Shown: positions 38,558 to 48,578, numbered from the stretch's first letter. The stretch is 64,000 nt of DNA from JAPORY01 sp965215385 (GCA_965215385.1 OZ244059.1:1984001-2048000); one strand, 5' to 3'. Numbers and translations are program-made. Notes: generated by a model from the letters alone, not told the origin.

Positions 38558-39556
38558 ATGAGTGTTAAACCGATGGCCGCCCGAGACACGGTGACGATAG
38601 TTCCAGAGGCGGAGATTGCGGGACTGATTACAGCCGAAATTGCCTTTGACGCTGTGGAGGCGACCTTTGCGGCTATGTCGCGACGGTCGGCGTATAATTT
38701 CCCCGTCATTCGGGAGGCCATTGGTCACGCCGAAGCTCTATATGGATTTAAATCCGGTTTTGACCGTGAGAGCTTGGCTCTTGGTTTGAAATCAGGCGGT
38801 TACTGGCCTGGCAATGAGGCGAAAGGTCTGACGAATCATCAATCAACAGTGATATTGTTTGACGCCGACTCTGGTCGGGTCAAGGCGTTGGTTGGTGGAA
38901 ATCTGCTCACCGCCCTTCGGACGGCCGCGGCTTCCGCCGTGTCGATTAAGTACCTCGCACCCAAAGATGCAAAAGTATTAGGTATGATTGGTGCCGGACA
39001 TCAGTCTGCGTTTCAGATGCGTGCGGCGGTTCAGCAGCGCTCTTTTGAGCGCGTCATTGGGTGGAACTATCATCCAGAGATGCTCTCCCGTCTTGCCGAT
39101 ACGGCCGCTGAGTTAGGTTTGCCGTTCGAGTCAGTTTCACTCGACGAACTTGGTCAGGCGGCGGATGTCATTATTTCGATTACCTCGTCCTTCGAACCAA
39201 TTTTGTTGGACCGACAAGTGACCGGTGGGACGCATATCGCTTGCATGGGCACCGACACGAAAGGCAAGCAAGAAATTGAAGCTGGCATATTGGAGCGCGC
39301 GATCGTTTTTACCGATGAGGTGGCGCAATCAATCAGTATCGGCGAAGGACAACATGCGGTTGCGTCTGGCAGACTGACGGCAAGCCAGATTAGTGAGATC
39401 GGCTCAGTAATCAATGGCGATCATGCTGGGCGACAAAGTGATACGGAACTGACGGTATTCGATGGCACAGGCGTGGGACTGCAGGATCTGGCGGTGGCGC
39501 ACGTCGCAGTTGACATCGCAAGGCAGAAGGGGGTGGCACAAGAAATTGCTTTTTGA
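38558..39556 (+). CDS. bhcD: Iminosuccinate reductase
   Basis: 332 residues from the ATG directly after the bhcC stop, preceded by GGAAAGG; the frame is open further upstream inside bhcC. Ornithine cyclodeaminase/mu-crystallin family. In the BHAC it reduces iminosuccinate with NADH to regenerate L-aspartate. The nucleotide site is LGMIGAGHQSAFQMRA, and the N-terminal substrate region is YGFKSGFDRES and GLTNHQSTVILFD. The tail carries TVFDGTGVGLQDLAVA, conserved in this family. It completes the cycle. Confidence 0.94.
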   Translation: MSVKPMAARDTVTIVPEAEIAGLITAEIAFDAVEATFAAMSRRSAYNFPVIREAIGHAEALYGFKSGFDRESLALGLKSGGYWPGNEAKGLTNHQSTVILFDADSGRVKALVGGNLLTALRTAAASAVSIKYLAPKDAKVLGMIGAGHQSAFQMRAAVQQRSFERVIGWNYHPEMLSRLADTAAELGLPFESVSLDELGQAADVIISITSSFEPILLDRQVTGGTHIACMGTDTKGKQEIEAGILERAIVFTDEVAQSISIGEGQHAVASGRLTASQISEIGSVINGDHAGRQSDTELTVFDGTGVGLQDLAVAHVAVDIARQKGVAQEIAF

Positions 39557-39684
39557 GGTCGCTGCCAAAGGCTGCGCCCTAGCGCACCAAGAGGCTTATT
39601 TGGTATCGGGCCGAGAGTAAGTTGGTGCCGCGTGAATTTTGAGAGTATGATCCGACTCACCAAACCTCAAGGCGGGTCATTGCT

Positions 39685-40923
39685 GTGACCACGGCTACGG
39701 ACACCTCGCGATCCCAACCCCAGCCGGGGATTTTCACGACCAGAGACGTTGCCGCCAAACTCAATCGATCTTTGGAATCCACGCGCCGCGTGATGCGGTC
39801 CATCGGGATTCGATCTGATTCGGGGGCACGGCATGCGTTCACTGAAGCACAATTTAAGGATGTGGTGAAGAAGTGCCGTGAGCACCTCAACCGACCTCGA
39901 TCGCAGGCTAGCGTCGTGCGGCCAATTAGGCTTGCCATCAACGGGCTCGGTCGCATAGGTCGCACTATTTTGCGCCAAGTGGTTCTGACGGAAGCGTCAA
40001 GCCCATTTCAAATCACCCATTTGAATGATATTTGTGGCCTAGAGATGACCGCCTATCTCCTTCGATTCGATAGTGTTTACGGAGAACTCGAGGCCCATAT
40101 CGAAACCACGGCGAATACCTTGGTCCTCAATGGCTGTCATATTCCCTTCACCGACTCACCGTCATTTGACGTCCAATTGAGTGATACTGATATCCTGCTC
40201 GACTGCACGGGCAAGGCCCACACTCGCGAGTTTGCGGAACTGGGATTACGTGCGGGAGCCGAAAAGGTCTTGATTTCGGGACCCTCTTCGGTCGCCGATG
40301 TTACGGTCGTTCTTGGGGCGAACGAAGCCGATAGCGCAGGCGCTCGTATCGTGTCCAATGCGTCTTGCACGACAAATGCATTGGCACCACTGCTCAAGCT
40401 TCTTGATCAGCACTGGGGTTTGATCTCTGCTCACATGACCACGATTCACTGTTATACGGGTTCCCAGCCGATGGTTGATGCGCCACGGGGTGATATGGCG
40501 CGAAGCCGTGCCGGGGCGCTGTCAATGGTTCCAACGACAACCAGTGCGGAAGAACTTGTTGCAGCGGTTCTACCTGAGATGGCGAGCCGCTTGACTGGCT
40601 CGGCAGTACGGGTACCGACAGCGAGTGTTTCTGCTATTGATATTGTTGGTCAGTTTCGGAAGCTCCCGCAGGATGACGTCGTATTGGCACTTCGTGCGAT
40701 TGCGGACTCGACGGACTTGATTGGCTACACCGAGTATCCGAATGTTTCGGCTGACATGCGGGCGCGGCGAGAGTCGGTTATTCTGGCCTTGCCGGAAACG
40801 CGCCAACTTGGTCGCCAGCAACTCCGTATCTTTGGCTGGTATGACAACGAGTGGGGATTTTCGGCGCGGATGCTGGACATGGCGCAACGACTGATGACGG
40901 CAGATACTGAGACCCACGATTAG
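39685..40923 (+). CDS. GAPDH-like dehydrogenase with N-terminal helix-turn-helix-like extension
   Basis: 412 residues. Residues 81-410 form a glyceraldehyde-3-phosphate dehydrogenase: INGLGRIGRTILR (NAD site), SNASCTTNALAPLL with nucleophile C228, TTIHCYTGS with H255, and WYDNEWGFSARM. The usual STGAAK stretch of the phosphate site is replaced by TTTSAEEL. Residues 1-78 are extra: IFTTRDVAAKLNRSLESTRRVMRSIGI, then HAFTEAQFKDVVKKC, looks like a helix-turn-helix of MerR/excisionase type. GTG start with GGCGGG upstream. It is 128 bases after bhcD, same strand, perhaps in the same operon. Catalysis on GAP or erythrose-4-phosphate is plausible but unproven. A regulatory role is a speculation from the extension. 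Confidence 0.85.
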   Translation: MTTATDTSRSQPQPGIFTTRDVAAKLNRSLESTRRVMRSIGIRSDSGARHAFTEAQFKDVVKKCREHLNRPRSQASVVRPIRLAINGLGRIGRTILRQVVLTEASSPFQITHLNDICGLEMTAYLLRFDSVYGELEAHIETTANTLVLNGCHIPFTDSPSFDVQLSDTDILLDCTGKAHTREFAELGLRAGAEKVLISGPSSVADVTVVLGANEADSAGARIVSNASCTTNALAPLLKLLDQHWGLISAHMTTIHCYTGSQPMVDAPRGDMARSRAGALSMVPTTTSAEELVAAVLPEMASRLTGSAVRVPTASVSAIDIVGQFRKLPQDDVVLALRAIADSTDLIGYTEYPNVSADMRARRESVILALPETRQLGRQQLRIFGWYDNEWGFSARMLDMAQRLMTADTETHD

Positions 40924-41479
40924 TTCCCTATGTCGTGCAGGCGAATTCTTGTCAGCAATCGTCAGATCAGGAAATTAGCGTATAGACCGACGCTCAGCGG
41001 CGCCGCTTGCAAGTCGGATCGTTGGCGCATTGCACTTTGAGCTGCCAAGGGACTGCTCGAAGAACCTATGGCTGCAACAAAGGGTAAATTTGACCCTTTC
41101 TTGGGTGCGGTTCTCGTTTTGGCAAGTCCCTGCTATGCACCCAAAATTTGTCTGTCGATGTTGGGAAGCGGTCAATGGGTTTTGCAGGGTCGGTTCCAGA
41201 TTATCGACCTGAATGAGTAAGAGTTGCCAGAAAACTTGAGGAAAATGCCGCTTCTTCGGAACCCCCTGTGGATTGAAGAATCCTCAACAATCAACAAAGA
41301 TTCAGAGGTACTCTATTCAATGCGACCGAAGTTTTGGGCGAGGGTTGCAAGCGATAGTCAAGCAAGGACTTCTGATATTACTTTCCACTTTGATCAGCAC
41401 CACTGGCAGTCCTTAAGGGCCATAATCAAAAGAGCTCATAACGGCAGAATCATGGTCGAACGGTATGAGAAGTGTGCAA
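40924..41479. other. Gap between GAPDH-like gene and IS110 relic
   Basis: About 550 bases. Frames on both strands are short or overlap the IS110 C-terminus. Nothing recognisable; no clear terminator after the GAPDH-like gene. Confidence 0.4.
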
Positions 41480-42437
41480 ATTCGCTCCGAGCCGGCGGTG
41501 CCCATAATGATTTATCTTGCCGCGTTATTATCGAACTTGCTCGGGTCACTATAGGTACTGGCGTCATCATATAGCCTTTGAGCCTTGCGGCAGGAATAAA
41601 TAGCGCGAAGCATTTTGTGAGCAGTTGCAACAGTCGCACGCTCGTAACCGCGGCGCGGTTACAAGCGTCGATGGTAGTCTTCAAACTGACAGTCGCTAAT
41701 CTGGCTCGCGACCTGTGCGCGTTCATAAAGCGTCGTCTAGAGATATTTATTCCCTCTCGCGGCTTTTCCAGAACCAACCTCGCCACCACCCTTGCTACTT
41801 TGCGAACTCAAACCAGCCCATGACGCCAATTGATCAGCGGCGGCGAAGGCGTTCTGGTCAGGACCAATTGCAACAAGGATCTCACAAGCGGCGGTCAGTT
41901 TTTCCCGGAACCAAGGTTAAAATATCGAGTTGGCTCTGCCACGGCTTGAGTGCGTCGATAAGGTGCTCTTCGATATTTTGAATATACTGGATCAGCGAGT
42001 CATTTTCGTTGACGATTTGAGACAACGTGAACTGTTGGGTGCGATTGCGTTGCGCGTTTATGGCATCGTCAAGACCTTCGAATCTCGAATCGACGGTGAG
42101 CGGCCGATTTCTCAATGATCAAGACCGGTGCGAGCCCTTGAATTAACCCTTCGAGTAGGCGCCGTCCGCACGCATCAAGAACATCCGCCCCGATATATTC
42201 CGAGCGAATCCCGACTCGCTCAAGGATTTTATTGGCGTATGTCCCTAGCGTATTTTGGCGGGTTATGTATCGTCGGCGATATCGACACAGACCACGAAGA
42301 TCGAAGAATCGGTGATCAGGCGTGAAGATCGGCATAGCGAGACCAAATTGAGAAGCGTTCTGGCCGACTGCAGTCGGCACCAGCAGTTCTAAATTCTTCC
42401 ACCTAATTGAGCTTGAACTGCGGTCGGCGTAATCCAC
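41480..42437 (-). mobile_element. Decayed IS110-family transposase
   Basis: Read on the minus strand over several frames: FFDLRGLCRYRRRYITRQNTL and ANKILERVGI, then LDACGRRLLEGLIQGL, then NDSLIQYIQNIEEHLIDALKPWQSQLDILTLVPG, and next (frameshift) ILVAIGPDQNAFAAADQLASWAGLS. The last piece is ATAHKMLRAIYSCRKAQRLYDD. These are the middle and the C-terminal Transposase_20 domain of IS110 elements. At least three stops or shifts are present. The N-terminal RuvC part is not found to the right, where only unrecognised frames follow. Confidence 0.8.
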
Positions 42438-43362
42438 GCCTCCTTACGAGCGGTGGAAATTTGCTAACACTACAGCCAACGCTCATTTCCCGCAAAGCGA
42501 GATCAATGAGGCCGAAAACCCGCAAGCACTGTATCAGAATTGCACCTGATTGACGATGCGGTCCGACGCCGTGACTACTGGTGATGGTCCGAGTCCAACG
42601 CTTTGGGGCAAAACTCGATAAAGGACCGTGAATTCGTCTTCCCAGTACGAAGCTATTGCCGGGAAGGTTAGACAAACGGTGACCCTTCGCCACTGTGCTT
42701 GCAGGTAACTTCGATGATTGCTGACAACCGATAGCTCGAAATCACTGAGTCGAAAGAATTCACGACAAATTGATTCCACAACTTCCGACTCCATACCTTC
42801 TAGCTGTCGCTTTCGATGAGACGGCGTTGCGTCATCATTCAGGCACACTGTTTTATCGGCTGTATGGGTTGAGATCATCTAGGGGAGCAACACCATCGTG
42901 CCGATAACAGCCCACCAATCGGCATCTTTGGGGATTGAGGATTGCGGTACTTCGTCTAATCGCTCCGAAAGTTGACGAGTGCATACCGATCAAACCACCG
43001 ACGATGCTTTGCTATCGACCAGCAATCGAAACATATTCCAAGGAGCTATCCAGCGACTCTTGGCACCACCTAAAGCGGCTAGCGTTGGTTGACACCTGCT
43101 CACCGCAATCTTACCTGCAACATTGGGATGCGGCGTGATTAATTTTACGTATCATCAAGCAACATTGCAGGGTGCAGTTCAGTTGTTCTGAATTTCAGTC
43201 TGTAGGTTGGACTCGGAAATTTTATCATCACAGTGATTTTGTTGAACTGGGCAATGAGACGGCTTTGTCTATAGAAGGGACGATGCATCGCGGTTACTCA
43301 CGTTGCCTGCGTTTTGGCAATTCCCCCTATCACAAAATACATAAGAGAGGAGAGAGTCGCTC
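42438..43362. other. Long gap without a recognised gene upstream of iorA
   Basis: About 920 bases. Minus-strand frames at 42403-42693 and 42534-42878 overlap each other and match nothing I know. They may be the scrambled 5' end of the IS110 element. A GAGAGGAGAGAG ribosome binding site for iorA is at the right end. Confidence 0.4.
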
Positions 43363-43824
43363 ATGTCAGTTAGTTTGAACGTCAATGGAGAGCCCCACTC
43401 TGTCGATGTGCCAGTTGGAACCCCACTACTTTGGGTGATCCGAGATCATTTAAAACTTACCGGAACCAAGTTCGGTTGCGGTGTGGCATCGTGCGGTGCG
43501 TGCACCGTCCATGTAAACGGGGTTCCTACCCGTTCTTGCCAAACCTACCTCGAGGATCTCGAAGGGGCCGAGGTCACCACAGTTGAAGGTGTCGCGTCAA
43601 AGACGGCGAGTGCGGTCTTTCAGGCTTGGGAAGAGCTCAATGTTGTGCAATGTGGATACTGTCAGTCAGGCCAAGTCATGTCGGCAATTGGGCTGTTGAC
43701 TGAGAATTCCAAACCATCGGTTCGGGACATTGAAGATTACATGTGGGGCAACGCGTGTCGATGCGCCACCTACCAGCGTATTCGCGCTGCCGTGCAGCGT
43801 GCTTCAGAAATATTGGAGGCCTGA
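43363..43824 (+). CDS. iorA: [2Fe-2S] subunit of a molybdenum hydroxylase (isoquinoline 1-oxidoreductase alpha-like)
   Basis: 153 residues carrying two [2Fe-2S] clusters: plant-ferredoxin type C39, C44, C47 and C59, and the four-helix type C97, C100, C132 and C134 (motifs QCGYCQSGQ and CRCATY). It passes electrons from the molybdenum cofactor of the large subunit to an external acceptor. Strong ribosome binding site. The large subunit follows after 2 bases. There is no FAD subunit, as expected for the two-component IorAB/aldehyde-dehydrogenase type. The substrate is unknown. Confidence 0.9.
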   Translation: MSVSLNVNGEPHSVDVPVGTPLLWVIRDHLKLTGTKFGCGVASCGACTVHVNGVPTRSCQTYLEDLEGAEVTTVEGVASKTASAVFQAWEELNVVQCGYCQSGQVMSAIGLLTENSKPSVRDIEDYMWGNACRCATYQRIRAAVQRASEILEA

Positions 43825-43826
43825 AG

Positions 43827-46004
43827 ATGATTGACCAATTTTCTCGCCGGAAATTTTTGCAAACTGCCTCTGCCGTAGCGGGTGCGTCACTTGTGGTCGG
43901 CTTTAACGGCACACGGCTGTTTGCTGCGACTGACGCTGCTGCCGAATTAACACCGTTCGTTCGGATTGACTCGCAAGGCACGGTCACCGCGATTATCAAG
44001 CATTTTGAATGCGGGCAGGGGGCCGCCACCGGGCTGGCATCATTGATTGCCGAAGAACTAAATCTGTCGCTTGATGATGTCGAGATAGAATTTGCCCCCG
44101 CCGACGCATCACGTTTCGGGAACGTGTTGTTTGGTGGTGCGCAAGGTACCGGTGGGTCAACGGCGATGGCAAGCTCCTATACTCCTTATCGAATGGCGGG
44201 CGCGGCAGTTCGCGAGATGCTGTTGCAGGCTGCGGCCAATGAGTGGGGGGTGTCGGTGTCCGAAGTTCGGCTGGAGGCAGGGCAGATCATCGGCAATGGA
44301 AAGTCCGAGTCCATGGGTGCTTTTGTTGGTGCCGCGCAGGCGCTCCCGGTGCCCGAAGCGCCGACACTGAAAGCCGCGTCAGAGTGGTCTGTTATTGGCA
44401 ATCCGACAACTGATCGACGCGATAATAAGCCAAAGATCAACGGGACAGCGACTTACGCCATGGACCTCCATCTCGACAACCAACTGGTTGCTTTGGTGTT
44501 GCGAAGCCCAAGGTTTGGTGGCACCCTTGTATCGTTTGACGACAGTGCCGCGAGCGGTATCTCTGGGTACGTCCGAAGTGCCGCCATACCGACGGGTGCC
44601 GGCGTCATCGTTTATGGTACGGACACGTGGTCAGCCTTACAGGCGCGCGAGGCTCTAACGGCAGAGTGGGACTTTTCCAATGCGGACATGCGAAGTTCAG
44701 ATCAAATCAAGGCGGATCTGCTCGCGGCGGTAAATGCCGACCCAGAATTCAACGTCAAGGGGTCCGCAACGGCTACCTCGAACGTGCTGGCGGCCGCGAG
44801 CAAAGTCATTGAGAGAGACTTCTTCTTTCCGTACTTGGCACATGCGACGATGGAACCGCTCACCTGCACTATCGCCCCAACGGAAACGGGTGTGATACTG
44901 TATGATGGTTGTCAGATGCCAACGGGCTCGCAGGCGGCCCTTGCTGCGGTGCTACAGATTCCAGTTGAAAACGTAGAAGTTAAAACCGTCTACGCCGGTG
45001 GAACATTTGGGCGTCGTGCGACCCAGACAGCAGACTATCACGTTGAAGCGGCGATTGCGTTCGCGCTTGCGGGCGGGCAACAGCCGATCAAGCTCGTGTG
45101 GTCAAGAGAAGATGATATCAAAGGCGGTTATTATCGTCCCGCATTTGCGCACAAGGTTCGCGTTGGACTTGACGGCAACGGTCGGATTGTCGGTTGGGAT
45201 CATCGCATCACGGGCAAACCGATTTTCAAGGGTGGTCCTTGGGATGCAGCCATGGTTCAGAATGGGGTCGACAATTCATCTGTCGAAGGAGTGCGGGATA
45301 CGCTATACGATATTCCGAACCAGTATGTCGGCTTGACCGATGACACCTCGCCCATCACCGTAAATTGGTGGCGATCAGTTGGTCATAGTCACACGGCCTT
45401 CGTGATGGAGACGATGATGGACCTAGCGGCAGAGGCTGCGGATCGTGACCCAGTGGAATATCGTTTGAGTTACTTGACCGGTGGCAGTTCAGATCAAGAG
45501 CGTATGACGGCGGTATTGCAATTGGCGGCTGAGAAATCTGGTTGGTCATCGCCAGCTCCAAACGGCCGCAGCCGCGGCGTCGCACTTCACAAGTCATTTG
45601 GAACGTATGTTGCCGAAGTCGTTGAGATTTCTGGTGACGTCGATAGTGGCATTGTGATCGAAAGTGTGACCTGTGCGGTTGATTGCGGGATTGCAGTCAA
45701 TCCCGATGTCGTTACGGCGCAGATGGAAAGTGGTATTGGTTATGGCATTGGGCACGCCATGCGCGACGAGATCACCTTTAGCGACGGTTTGGTAGATCAG
45801 AGTAACTTCCCTGACTACGAGCCGCTTCGTATTAATGATATTCGGTCCATTTCTACCCATATTATTGAATCTCAAGCGGCTCCGACTGGAGTGGGGGAAC
45901 CTAGCACCCCGCCATCAAGTCCGGCCTTGGCTAATGCCATTGCTGCCAAGGGATTTCGCGTCACCCATCAGCCGCTAGCGGCAAATGGTGTGACTTTCGC
46001 CTAA
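43827..46004 (+). CDS. iorB: Molybdopterin-binding subunit of a molybdenum hydroxylase, Tat-exported
   Basis: 725 residues from the ATG at 43827 (GGAGG before it). The N-terminus SRRKFLQTASAVAGASLVVGF is a Tat signal, so the complex works in the periplasm. The sequence follows the IorB/aldehyde-dehydrogenase layout: FVRIDSQGTVTAIIKHFECGQG, LFGGAQGTGGSTAM, then NGTATYAMDL, LAHATMEPLTC (Mo-cofactor region), TVYAGGTFGRRA, and near the end the conserved GVGEPSTPPSSPALANAI with the catalytic glutamate of VGE. Substrates in this group include N-heterocycles and aldehydes; I cannot narrow it down. Confidence 0.92.
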   Translation: MIDQFSRRKFLQTASAVAGASLVVGFNGTRLFAATDAAAELTPFVRIDSQGTVTAIIKHFECGQGAATGLASLIAEELNLSLDDVEIEFAPADASRFGNVLFGGAQGTGGSTAMASSYTPYRMAGAAVREMLLQAAANEWGVSVSEVRLEAGQIIGNGKSESMGAFVGAAQALPVPEAPTLKAASEWSVIGNPTTDRRDNKPKINGTATYAMDLHLDNQLVALVLRSPRFGGTLVSFDDSAASGISGYVRSAAIPTGAGVIVYGTDTWSALQAREALTAEWDFSNADMRSSDQIKADLLAAVNADPEFNVKGSATATSNVLAAASKVIERDFFFPYLAHATMEPLTCTIAPTETGVILYDGCQMPTGSQAALAAVLQIPVENVEVKTVYAGGTFGRRATQTADYHVEAAIAFALAGGQQPIKLVWSREDDIKGGYYRPAFAHKVRVGLDGNGRIVGWDHRITGKPIFKGGPWDAAMVQNGVDNSSVEGVRDTLYDIPNQYVGLTDDTSPITVNWWRSVGHSHTAFVMETMMDLAAEAADRDPVEYRLSYLTGGSSDQERMTAVLQLAAEKSGWSSPAPNGRSRGVALHKSFGTYVAEVVEISGDVDSGIVIESVTCAVDCGIAVNPDVVTAQMESGIGYGIGHAMRDEITFSDGLVDQSNFPDYEPLRINDIRSISTHIIESQAAPTGVGEPSTPPSSPALANAIAAKGFRVTHQPLAANGVTFA

Positions 46005-46089
46005 CCGCAAAGGGAGTCTCGCATAATTTCTCAGTAAAATTGTTGGCGATCGCCGAGCGGCTTTGATCAAGTGGCTGGCGGCCGCCTAG

Positions 46090-46390
46090 TCGTTGCGGTT
46101 GGCAGCAGGAAAATGATAGTTTGGAGCGCGTTGGCGTTCAATCTCGGGTTGCGACCATGGTGGGCTGCGCCATGACGAAAAAAGGTGCCTTGCTCGTCGA
46201 TGGCCGCAACGTGTTATATCGGCGGCGACGGCCTCTGAACTCGTAGAACAAGAGTACAACGGCGGCGTGACGTTATCGAAGAAAAACTCCCGAGGCTACG
46301 CCTGGCTTGCTGAAATCGTCAATGCGCCGATTGCGTCTCTATGTCATCGGTGCGGCTGCGCTGGTCGGCTAACGCTGCATCTTGCTCGGG
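46090..46390 (+). pseudogene. Probable xdhC-like remnant
   Basis: Several + strand frames give pieces that read like XdhC/CoxI, the chaperone that inserts sulfurated molybdenum cofactor: SRVATMVGCAMTKKGALLVDGRNV in one frame, SELVEQEYNGG in another, and RLRLYVIGAAALVG (compare a LxVVGAGHVA motif) in a third, followed by a stop. An xdhC gene is expected next to iorAB. Multiple shifts and a large deletion make it non-functional. The identification is tentative. Confidence 0.35.
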
Positions 46391-46405
46391 AAACAAGCCA
46401 GGCAG

Positions 46406-47572
46406 TCACCGGCCGGCATATTTGGCGGGAAACTCAAGCTTGAGCGGCGAATGAGATGATGCTGAAGATAAAACTCCCGCTTTGAGGAGCGCAGAGGTCA
46501 CTCGACGGGCGGTGCGATCGCTGGTGCCAAGGATGACTGCGACTTCCCGGCGCTGAATCTGTCCGTGATAGAGCACGGCTTTCAGCACGACATTGGACTT
46601 TGGCGGCAGTGTTTGGGCGCGGATTTCCTCTTCGGCCCAAATCAGGATGCGGTCACGAAATCGATCGAGTCGCATGAGTTTTGTCAAGAACTGGACTTGA
46701 TCAATGCAGGTGCGCAGGAAAAAGCCAGCGAAAGAGGCAAGTGCTACCTCACTGGGCGTGCCACGCCCGTCACGATCTCCTCTACGGGGGCCGTCACGAG
46801 CGGCAAGGTATTTTTTGTGGGTGGCTTCCTGCCGCGCGAGTCCACGGGCCACTGACCAGAGGCCCTGCGTATCAAGTGCTCTGCGCAGCATGGCGCAAGA
46901 CATGAGGCGGGCGATACGCCCGTTTCCGTCAAGGAAAGGGTGAACCCAGAGAAGTCGGTGATGGGCGCAAGCTGCTGCAAGGATCTGGTCGATCTTCCTG
47001 GTAAGGCTGTAGGCCTCGTGCATCCGTTCGAGAAAACGCGGCACCGCGCCGGGGCTAATAGCAATGTGACTTCCGACTTCGACATGGCACGTACGGAACT
47101 CAGCAGGGACAACGGGGACACTCTTGCCTGTCTTCGGGTTCTCGACAAAGAGAGTTTCTGGCGGCAGCCGCTCATAAAAGCGACGGTGGAGTTCGATTAT
47201 CGCCGTTGGGGTGGTGGGCAGTTCTGCCATGCCGTCTTCGTCAATCCATTTCTGGACAGCAACATGCGCCTTGGCTTCGAGCTGGAGGTTCCGCGTTCTC
47301 GGATCGGAGCTGAAATCGTTGTACATCGTGCGTTCGACTTCAACGGGATGGGTGTTGCGCCCTTCGATGAGATTGCTGTAGTAACAGTTCATCGTGCGCA
47401 CGAGATCGGCAAGTGATGCGGTCATCGCTGCGGGTAAATAGCTGCGCAAGGCGGCGGACTTCGCCGCAAGTTCAAGCACGAGATCATTCAGGCCCGCACG
47501 GTTCGGTGAGTTATCTGAGACTAAGAGCGGTTCGAACAACCCTATCGTCTCGCTATCGTCAACGATCGACAT
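46406..47572 (-). CDS. Fic-domain protein (class II, putative AMPylator) with C-terminal winged helix
   Basis: 388 residues. The catalytic loop HPFLDGNGRIAR (211-222) matches the full Fic consensus HxFx(D/E)GNGRxxR. An N-terminal inhibitory helix with S66-x-x-x-E70-G71 (YYSNLIEGR) fits class II, where the glutamate blocks the ATP site until released. The C-terminal region (residues about 325-385, NVVLKAVLYHGQIQRREVAVILGTSDRTARRVTSALLKAGVL) is a winged helix. Members transfer AMP to protein hydroxyls and some act as toxins or regulators. It stands alone with no antitoxin-like small gene. Confidence 0.93.
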   Translation of the reverse strand: MSIVDDSETIGLFEPLLVSDNSPNRAGLNDLVLELAAKSAALRSYLPAAMTASLADLVRTMNCYYSNLIEGRNTHPVEVERTMYNDFSSDPRTRNLQLEAKAHVAVQKWIDEDGMAELPTTPTAIIELHRRFYERLPPETLFVENPKTGKSVPVVPAEFRTCHVEVGSHIAISPGAVPRFLERMHEAYSLTRKIDQILAAACAHHRLLWVHPFLDGNGRIARLMSCAMLRRALDTQGLWSVARGLARQEATHKKYLAARDGPRRGDRDGRGTPSEVALASFAGFFLRTCIDQVQFLTKLMRLDRFRDRILIWAEEEIRAQTLPPKSNVVLKAVLYHGQIQRREVAVILGTSDRTARRVTSALLKAGVLSSASSHSPLKLEFPAKYAGR

Positions 47573-48345
47573 CTGTCCTAGATCATGGCCGCATTCGTGA
47601 CCGCCAATCCTAGCAATAAAACCAAACTATATCAAGCGTTTTGACAATTTGTGAACTCGAGTTGTTCCGTCTGTCTGGCCGGTTTTATCTCAATGTCATG
47701 AAGAAAAATCAATATCGAAGGGGTTGATCATTGACGAAAAAATTGCAAGCGGCTGCGGCGGCACATTAAAGCGATAAACGGCATCTCGAAACCGGTGGTA
47801 AAGAAGGACCTCTCAATTCGCGCATACTTGACGGTGCTTCGAGAATTTTTGTCATATGCTTGTTAATTGTGCCAATTTCAGCACTAGGGTCGCAAAGAGA
47901 CCATATCAAACGGCCGGGATGTTCGAATGCGACTCAGCCCTGAAAACCGGGCGGTCATTTGTACGCGCCTAATCCATTCTATGCGACAGCTGGGATCCCA
48001 ATCTCCGTCGCGTCGTTGGTATCCGCAAAGACAGGCAACAAGCCCAATTGTTATGGCTAGATGGTCTTGGGCTGGTAATCCCTACGGTAGAACGCACTCT
48101 AAAAAAGCCTTTGCCGGGTTGGCCCCGATCGGATGCCTGTTGGCGTCCTGACCATTAACGATTGATCGAACATTTCGACCGATTAAGCGGCGGGCACGGT
48201 CGAACCGATCACAGGGTTGCCGTCAACAATCGATTTTCAAGAATTTTTTGACGGCAGTGAAGTTGACCTGCAACGGTACCGCTAGGCAGCGGATATTGCC
48301 GGACAAGTTAAGCCTTTCTTGACAGAAGTGGTGTCAGAAATCCAT
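47573..48345. other. Gap with decayed or unrecognised sequence
   Basis: About 770 bases. One stretch near 47985-48160 reads DSWDPNLRRVVGIRKDRQQA and LLWLDGLGLVIPTVERTLKKP in one frame, which looks protein-like but has no start and no known family. No RNA gene was recognised. Confidence 0.4.
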
Positions 48346-48578
48346 TGCAGCCGTGTGCGAATCGTGCCAAATGGGTATCGGTGGCAGCTTGCAAGTCGGC
48401 AGTGGCTACAGCGATTGAAAACCTCATCAAGGAGCGGATTACTGATTGGTCGAAGACGAGGGAGGATTTGCTTGGAACACGTACGAATTGTACGGCAGCA
48501 TGCACCGGCGACGCGTCGCAGATTGGCAAGTCAATTTCTGCATCGCACTTGACTGACAAAAGTGAAAACCTGTCGTGA
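48345..48578 (+). CDS. Unrecognised 77-residue protein, doubtful
   Basis: The frame WVSVAACKSAVATAIENLIKERITDWSKTREDLLG, then CTAACTGDASQIGKS, has a helical, plausible composition and three cysteines. No family is recognised and no ribosome binding site is obvious. It may be part of the same decayed block as the next two ORFs. Confidence 0.25.
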   Translation: MQPCANRAKWVSVAACKSAVATAIENLIKERITDWSKTREDLLGTRTNCTAACTGDASQIGKSISASHLTDKSENLS

